From positions 1-31,451 of the forward strand of contig CAWUIN010000027.1 of NCBI GenBank assembly GCA_963922535.1: 31,451 nucleotides of DNA, in the 5' to 3' direction. Shown piece after piece: positions 27,009 through 31,451 of the stretch; position 1 is the stretch's first letter, and each line of letters opens with the position of its first letter. Source of the DNA: Tectiglobus sp963922535 (GTDB lineage Bacteria > Pseudomonadota > Alphaproteobacteria > Rhizobiales > Hyphomicrobiaceae). The notes beneath the pieces were generated by a model. It was not told where the DNA came from and ran no database searches. It saw nothing but the letters and a program-made list of their open reading frames with translations. The position numbers and the translations under genes are program-made.

Positions 27009-27119
27009 ATGGTTAAAACTTTCTGGCGTCGATGAAACCGGCGTTTTGCACCGCTTGCGACATCACCGCATGAAACGGGACGATTGACGAGCTGCACCCA
27101 GCCCTTATCCACTCGCGCG

Positions 27120-27458
27120 CTATCTGGTCCTGATCACGCGGCTTGCAACCCAATGCAGCAGCGAAAGAAAAATAATGGCGCCGCAGCCCCATATAATCAG
27201 CGACAGTTCAGGGAACGGAATCTCCTTAAGCCACTGCCAGTAGGTGTCTTTCACCTGGTTCACAAACCTGTTGAGATTATTTACCCAGCGCGTAACTGCA
27301 TCACCGCCTGGCGGGAAAATTCTTAAGCCAAACAGACCGTCATTTCCCCAGGGAGCCCGCCAAATCCAGAAGCGTGACACATAAAGCAGTATCACCGTTA
27401 ACACGGCGGCTGCAAAAAGGCCGAAGATACGATGCGCAACAGAGCCGAGACTGGTCAT
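27120..27458 (-). CDS. Small two-span membrane protein of the Rieske cluster
   Basis: A 112-residue protein I do not recognise. Seen: a membrane span near residues 10-32 (IFGLFAAAVLTVILLYVSRF), a tryptophan-rich outside loop of about 50 residues, and a second span near 86-107. Its ATG overlaps the TGA of the preceding gene (ATGA), so translation is coupled and it should belong to the same complex or pathway. A role as a small subunit of a membrane redox complex is inference from position. Confidence 0.7.
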   Translation of the reverse strand: MTSLGSVAHRIFGLFAAAVLTVILLYVSRFWIWRAPWGNDGLFGLRIFPPGGDAVTRWVNNLNRFVNQVKDTYWQWLKEIPFPELSLIIWGCGAIIFLSLLHWVASRVIRTR

Positions 27459-28213
27459 GGCAACACCTTAAGGCTATCGAGATCCACCTTGAAGATCAGC
27501 AGATTGCCGCGGCGTTCGATTTCACCGTCAAGAGAAACGAAAAGCGCCACGTATTTAAGATATCGTTCATGCAAAGGAGCGCCGTCCTTGTCCGCCATCA
27601 GGAAAAAATCCCGCCCATCGACCGGCGCGCTCGACACAAAAACCGGCGGGATACCGCCGATCAGACAAAGATTGGCGCACGCGCGGTGTGATATTCCCCG
27701 GCTTGGCCGCATGGCACCAGCCAGGCATTTGCCATCGCAAATCTCGCCTTTGAGGCGCCAGCGGCCGAGCGATTGCCTGGCCGGCAGTTCTGCCACCTCG
27801 TCCGTTGCGGTCGCGCGCCCAACCTGGAGAAAATCGATGTCGCCGCGTTTCAATGCGATCCCGCGCAGCGTGACCACCTGACCATCGTATTTATCCAGCC
27901 GCTGCTGGGCACCATTTTTGAAGGGATTACTCAGCATGATTGTCTGGCCGGCAGGAATGCGTGCGCTGCCCTTGCTGACATGCAGCAGCGGATAGGGTTT
28001 TACCTCCACTATGCCTGTTACGGTTTGCGCGCCTGCACCCCAGAGAAACGTACCGGGACCAGGATCGTCCTGGGCTGCGCCGATTGCCAGAGCCAGGGCG
28101 GCAGACATGCCAAGCAATCCGGCTGCAACGCTGATGAGAAATACCCTGAGCCCGGACGGCAGAACGGCCAGATATCCAACATAGAAAGGACCTTCTTTCA
28201 TGTCTTTGTTCAT
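27455..28213 (-). CDS. Membrane-anchored protein with paired CX3C motifs, Rieske cluster
   Basis: A 252-residue protein of unknown function. Seen: one N-terminal membrane span (about residues 20-46), then a long soluble domain, probably outside the inner membrane, with beta-strand character. Residues 159-190 hold two C-x3-C pairs, CDGKC (Cys159, Cys163) and CANLC (Cys179, Cys183), with His176 between them and followed by GGIPP. Such clustered cysteines suggest metal binding or disulfides. Its start overlaps the stop of the Rieske gene (ATGA) and its stop overlaps the next start, so it is in the middle of a coupled operon. Confidence 0.75.
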   Translation of the reverse strand: MNKDMKEGPFYVGYLAVLPSGLRVFLISVAAGLLGMSAALALAIGAAQDDPGPGTFLWGAGAQTVTGIVEVKPYPLLHVSKGSARIPAGQTIMLSNPFKNGAQQRLDKYDGQVVTLRGIALKRGDIDFLQVGRATATDEVAELPARQSLGRWRLKGEICDGKCLAGAMRPSRGISHRACANLCLIGGIPPVFVSSAPVDGRDFFLMADKDGAPLHERYLKYVALFVSLDGEIERRGNLLIFKVDLDSLKVLP

Positions 28214-29262
28214 ACGACCTGCTCCGCAACTTCCAAAGGCTGCACAAAAGTTCCTGGCGGATTGGCAACGGCGTTAACCAGCACACTCGTGCCATCAAGG
28301 CGGAGATTATACGTCGGCACCCTTTCGGTGAACGGCTCAGGCGAGCGGCCATCCTCAAGCCTGTACTCAAAACCGTGCCATGGACACGTCACGCAGCTGC
28401 CTGTAATCCGCCCTTCGCCTAGCGGGCCATTCTGATGCGCGCAGGCATTGCTTATTGCAGACAGCTTGCCACCATACAGAAACACGGCAGCACGGCGCCC
28501 GTTACCAAAGTTAACAATCTTTGCCCGGCCTTCCTCGAAATCCTTAAGATCACCGGCAAGATACCACGTATCTTCGCGTGCACCTGGCGCAGCAAGGCGA
28601 TGTTCACGCCAAGCCGCTGCGATGTGCAGGCCACAGACAAGCAGAACGGAGGCCCCCACCACAATGGCGAATGTCGGATTATTTTCTGATTGAAGAGAGC
28701 CGAGTGCAACATGGCCTACAAGCAGGGCATAAGCGGCGTAAAGCAGGTAATGCAGAGACTTCCAAACCGGTGCGGTGAGAAACCTGAGCCAGAAGTCATG
28801 GCTTGTCGCAGCCAGAATGGCAAGCGCAAGGAGGGACAGAACACCCAACGTTTCAAATGGAAAACCAAGCACATGCCCATAACTTGTGTTGGCGGACAAC
28901 ATCGCCTCCAGGCGCGGTATCGGGCTGAAATTAAAGTACCAATCAAGAACATAGAGCATATGCGTCAGCGCAACGAAGAATGTCAGAACTCCGAAATGCC
29001 GTCGATTATAAAGCAATGGCAGAAAACGGCGGTCCAACCGCGCCAGCGGACCGATGCAGAGGATGACGGTGAGCATAAAGAACGCGCACGTCCCAAAGGC
29101 CCGCGCACGCACAATCGCATCGTCTGCCAGCCTGGCATGATCGAGAAACTGCGGCGACACTCTGATATAAATCAGAATATAGCTGACCACCATAAGAGCC
29201 AGAACAATGTCATAGAATATTTTTGAGCGGGTCCATTGAACGGGGCTGTACTTGACGCTCAT
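28210..29262 (-). CDS. Ferric-reductase-like transmembrane protein fused to a Rieske 2Fe-2S domain
   Basis: A 350-residue inner-membrane redox protein. Seen: about six membrane spans in residues 15-215 with haem-ligand-like histidine pairs, His89/His101 (RRHFGVLTFFVALTH) and His171/His184 (LHYLLYAAYALLVGH), as in the ferric reductase/MsrQ family. After residue 230 comes a Rieske domain with C274-x-H276 and C293-x2-H296 (CAH ... CPWH), the [2Fe-2S] ligands. The order implies electrons pass between membrane haem and the Rieske cluster. The ribosome binding site AGGAG overlaps the stop of the upstream gene. It could serve an oxygenase, a reductase or a quinone; the substrate is not visible. I know no named system with exactly this gene set. 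Confidence 0.88.
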   Translation of the reverse strand: MSVKYSPVQWTRSKIFYDIVLALMVVSYILIYIRVSPQFLDHARLADDAIVRARAFGTCAFFMLTVILCIGPLARLDRRFLPLLYNRRHFGVLTFFVALTHMLYVLDWYFNFSPIPRLEAMLSANTSYGHVLGFPFETLGVLSLLALAILAATSHDFWLRFLTAPVWKSLHYLLYAAYALLVGHVALGSLQSENNPTFAIVVGASVLLVCGLHIAAAWREHRLAAPGAREDTWYLAGDLKDFEEGRAKIVNFGNGRRAAVFLYGGKLSAISNACAHQNGPLGEGRITGSCVTCPWHGFEYRLEDGRSPEPFTERVPTYNLRLDGTSVLVNAVANPPGTFVQPLEVAEQVV

Positions 29263-29271
29263 GACCTGCTC

Positions 29272-29640
29272 CTAATCTTGCCTGGTGCTGAGTTGAACAG
29301 CCGGCTCACCATCTGGCGGCGTCTGACGCAGCAGCATAGCTGAGATGAAAAGTGCCGGAATGAGAATAGCAAGCAGCGCCCAGACCCAACCATGGGCGGA
29401 CCTGATCGCGCGGTCTCGGCTGCGGTTAGGATCAACGCCGCTTTCCAGTTGCAACCAGCGAAAAAGAACAAGCGGCCAGAGTAGTATAATGCCTGGCACC
29501 AGCAGCGGGCGGAAAGTATAGCTGCCACGGGCATCTGCATCGATGCGGTCGATACCAATCAACAAAAAAACGACAGCGACTGCACTGCCGGCATAAATCC
29601 ATAGTGTGGCAATCCAAACAATCGTTGCTGCTGCTGTCAT
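29272..29640 (-). CDS. Small membrane protein, first gene of the Rieske cluster
   Basis: A 122-residue protein with about three membrane spans (residues 7-28, 46-62 and 85-105). The motif IGIDRIDADARGSYTFRPLLVPG between spans 1 and 2 looks conserved and resembles uncharacterised alphaproteobacterial proteins I have seen, but I cannot give a function. Only nine bases separate it from the Rieske gene, so they are one transcription unit. The promoter should lie in the 259 bases upstream. Confidence 0.72.
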   Translation of the reverse strand: MTAAATIVWIATLWIYAGSAVAVVFLLIGIDRIDADARGSYTFRPLLVPGIILLWPLVLFRWLQLESGVDPNRSRDRAIRSAHGWVWALLAILIPALFISAMLLRQTPPDGEPAVQLSTRQD

Positions 29641-29707
29641 GGCACGTTTCTTAATATTAAGTTTTACCTGCTGGTATTCATAGCCAGATCATGTCTTAAT
29701 GTCATCG

Positions 29708-29726
29708 TCTGCCAGCACTCGGCAGA
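29708..29726. promoter_or_regulatory. Short hairpin upstream of the Rieske operon
   Basis: TCTGCC (29708-29713) and GGCAGA (29721-29726) pair around seven bases. It lies 68 bases upstream of the first gene of the redox operon, so it may be an operator or leader hairpin. No T-run follows on the minus strand. Confidence 0.35.
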
Positions 29727-29899
29727 TTGTTATAACTTTATGATACTGCAAAAAAGTCACTTAGATAAAGTCCGCAGGTTTTTCATCTTATTATTTCACA
29801 ACATCTGCCGCTCAAACCCAAAATGCTTCATGTCCATTCGATTAAAAGCCACCTCTTCACAAAAAACGGATGTGTCAACTTCGGATGAGCCGGGATAAT

Positions 29900-30823
29900 T
29901 TACGCGTTGTCTTTTGAAATCAAAGCGATAGGTGAGGTGCTCGACATCGGCTGCGCCGCATCCACGAGGCCACGCTGCGACATATGTTCTATATGCGCCT
30001 GAACAGAAAGCGCAGCAGCCGGGACCAGACGTGGATCGATGCCTTTATAAATTCGCCTGACGATATCGGCGATTGTGACGTGACCATTGCCAATAGCCGC
30101 CAGAATGGCCTGCTCACGCAAGCGTCGATGCACAAGATAGGCCTTGGTAAAACGCTTCGGCTCGGGGACCTGGCCGCCATGGCCCGGATAATAGACACTG
30201 TACTTACGCTCAAGCAGCTTCTCAAGCGATGCCAGATAATCAGCCATATTTCCCTCAGGCGGGGCAATAACGCTTGTGTTCCACGCCATCACATGGTCGC
30301 CTGAAAACAAGATCTCCGTGTCATCGAGCTGGAAGCACATGTGATCCGGCGTGTGGCCGGGTGTGAAAACGGCCGTGAGCGACCAATCGCTGCCGGCAAC
30401 GCGGTCGCCGTCTGCAAGTCTAATATCCATCGTGAATGGCAGGTCCGCATACGTGGCCCCCGATGGGCTGATGTGCGTTTTACCGCTGGTGTTGGCCGCG
30501 TGTCCGTACCCACAGACGGCTGCGCCGGTTGCCTTGGCGAAACGGGGTAGACCGTCAACATGGTCAGGATGGGTATGCGTTATCAAAATGTGACTGACGC
30601 GCCGCCCATCGACCGCTGCCATGAGCGCAGCAAAATGTGCCTTATCTTCCGGGCCCGGATCAATGACCGCAAGATCGTCTCCCTGTCCGATAATGTAGGT
30701 ATTAGTACCTTTGTAGGTAAAAACACCAGGATTGTTGGCGACAATACGCCGCACACCAGGCGCCAGCGTTCGTGGCTCACCGTATGCAAAGTCTATTTCA
30801 GTTCTAAAAGTCAGATCGGACAT
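29900..30823 (-). CDS. Metallo-beta-lactamase-fold hydrolase (LACTB2-like)
   Basis: A 307-residue metal-dependent hydrolase. Seen: the metal-binding motif HTHPDH at residues 83-88 after a beta strand (SHILIT), a second histidine in FTPGHTPDH, a metal-bridging aspartate in LFSGDHVM, and a final histidine in YPGHGG. The C-terminal helical extension is as in LACTB2-like and related glyoxalase-II-like proteins; those act on RNA or on thioesters. The start at 30823 gives MSDLTFRTEI and sits behind GAAAGGG; a longer frame starts at 30901 but is less likely. It is divergent from the patatin gene. The substrate is unknown. Confidence 0.85.
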   Translation of the reverse strand: MSDLTFRTEIDFAYGEPRTLAPGVRRIVANNPGVFTYKGTNTYIIGQGDDLAVIDPGPEDKAHFAALMAAVDGRRVSHILITHTHPDHVDGLPRFAKATGAAVCGYGHAANTSGKTHISPSGATYADLPFTMDIRLADGDRVAGSDWSLTAVFTPGHTPDHMCFQLDDTEILFSGDHVMAWNTSVIAPPEGNMADYLASLEKLLERKYSVYYPGHGGQVPEPKRFTKAYLVHRRLREQAILAAIGNGHVTIADIVRRIYKGIDPRLVPAAALSVQAHIEHMSQRGLVDAAQPMSSTSPIALISKDNA

Positions 30824-31020
30824 GTCACTTACGCCCTTTCTTGATCGCAGCCATAAGGAAATCGTCATCACACAGTCATCTTGACGTATGGTGCTGAGCA
30901 AAAATCAGCAAAGCATCGCCATGTCATGCCAAACCAAGCAACAGGAGTTGGTCAATTAATGGCTGGGTTCAAGGCCTGTCAGCTTGCCGGACATCGGACA
31001 CATATAAATGGAGATCGGTT

Positions 31021-31451
31021 ATGGCGTTAAGTGATAAGTGGATTTTGTCGCTCGATGGTGGCGGCGTGCGTGGCTTGATGGTCGCCACGTTCCTGATAGA
31101 ACTGGAACGTGAGATCGGACGTCCCCTGGCGACGTGTTTTGACCTCATTGCTGGCACCTCGTCCGGCGCCGTCTTGACCGGCAGCCTTGCGCTTGGTCCT
31201 GACGGCACACCACTGGTTCCGCTTGAAAAACTCACACACTTTTTCAATCTGGACGCACCTGCGATATTCCGCGCGCCCCGCGTAAGATTTCTCAAGACAT
31301 GGCGCTGGCTCTCCGGCCCGCTCTACAGCACGGACAAACTTGCCAGTGCTCTGCAAAAGCAATTAGGAGACATTAAGCTCTCCGAATTACGCAACGATAT
31401 CCTGCTCACCTCCTATGACATGCGGCGCGGCGAACCGGTTCTGTTTCAATC
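31021..31451 (+). CDS. Patatin-like phospholipase, 3' end outside the window
   Basis: The first 143 codons of a patatin-family lipid acyl hydrolase; the gene runs off the window end. Seen: the oxyanion-hole motif DGGGVRG at residues 12-18 and the nucleophile elbow GTSSG at 45-49, with Ser47 as nucleophile (DLIAGTSSGA). The start has GGAG seven bases upstream. Patatins degrade membrane lipids in general metabolism, and some (CapV) are phage-defence effectors. Nothing in the visible neighbourhood (no nucleotide cyclase) points to the latter. The catalytic Asp should lie beyond the window. Confidence 0.88.
   Translation, partial: MALSDKWILSLDGGGVRGLMVATFLIELEREIGRPLATCFDLIAGTSSGAVLTGSLALGPDGTPLVPLEKLTHFFNLDAPAIFRAPRVRFLKTWRWLSGPLYSTDKLASALQKQLGDIKLSELRNDILLTSYDMRRGEPVLFQ

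Noticed and set aside
28690..29226. 178-codon plus-strand frame opposite the Rieske fusion
   Set aside because: It is antisense to a gene with confirmed haem and Rieske ligands; composition is typical of a shadow of membrane-span codons.

Overview
The window reads as chromosomal DNA of an alphaproteobacterium with roughly balanced base composition. The main evidence is the housekeeping block tRNA-Leu(UAG), tig, clpP, clpX, lon, tmk, holB and the style of its proteins: a cysteine-free L31, a DEAD-box helicase with a DbpA-like C-terminus, and a PccB-type carboxyltransferase. I cannot name the order or genus from sequence alone.

Layout. 1-5.0 kb: a bifunctional mannose-1-phosphate guanylyltransferase/mannose-6-phosphate isomerase, then a TusA/SirA-like sulfur carrier (minus) divergent from a 779-residue RND/MMPL exporter. 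5.4-7.8 kb: ribosomal protein L31 (minus) divergent from an MsbA-like ABC half-transporter. 8.0-18 kb: tRNA-Leu, trigger factor, ClpP, ClpX, Lon, thymidylate kinase and DNA polymerase III delta prime. The protein quality-control genes follow the classical order, but the gaps between them are unusually long and hold degenerate repeats; hupB, often found after lon, is absent. 18-22.7 kb: a DEAD-box RNA helicase, an NAD(P)-binding SDR-like protein and a GST-like protein with an extra C-terminal domain. 23.1-25.3 kb: a TIR-domain protein fused to a large polytopic membrane region, with a perfect 16-bp inverted repeat and a GCC/TTC-rich tract inside the gene. 25.5-29.6 kb (all minus): four tightly packed membrane or redox genes, including a ferric-reductase-like/Rieske fusion, followed by pccB. 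29.9-31.5 kb: a metallo-beta-lactamase-fold hydrolase (minus) and the start of a patatin-like lipase cut by the window end.

How the genes work together. ClpXP, Lon and trigger factor form the usual cytosolic folding and proteolysis set. tmk and holB are translationally coupled. The Rieske fusion and its small membrane partners look like an uncharacterised membrane electron-transfer module. The TIR-membrane protein is the best candidate for an immunity or signalling effector.

The least expected signal lies between genes. At least two families of diverged, hairpin-forming repeats occur: family 1 near 5.3, 12.9, 16.0 and 20.6 kb, and family 2 near 1.7, 7.8 and 21.6 kb. There are also two isolated long inverted repeats, one upstream of lon and one between the TIR gene and pccB. 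Repeat alignments were made by eye and need computation.
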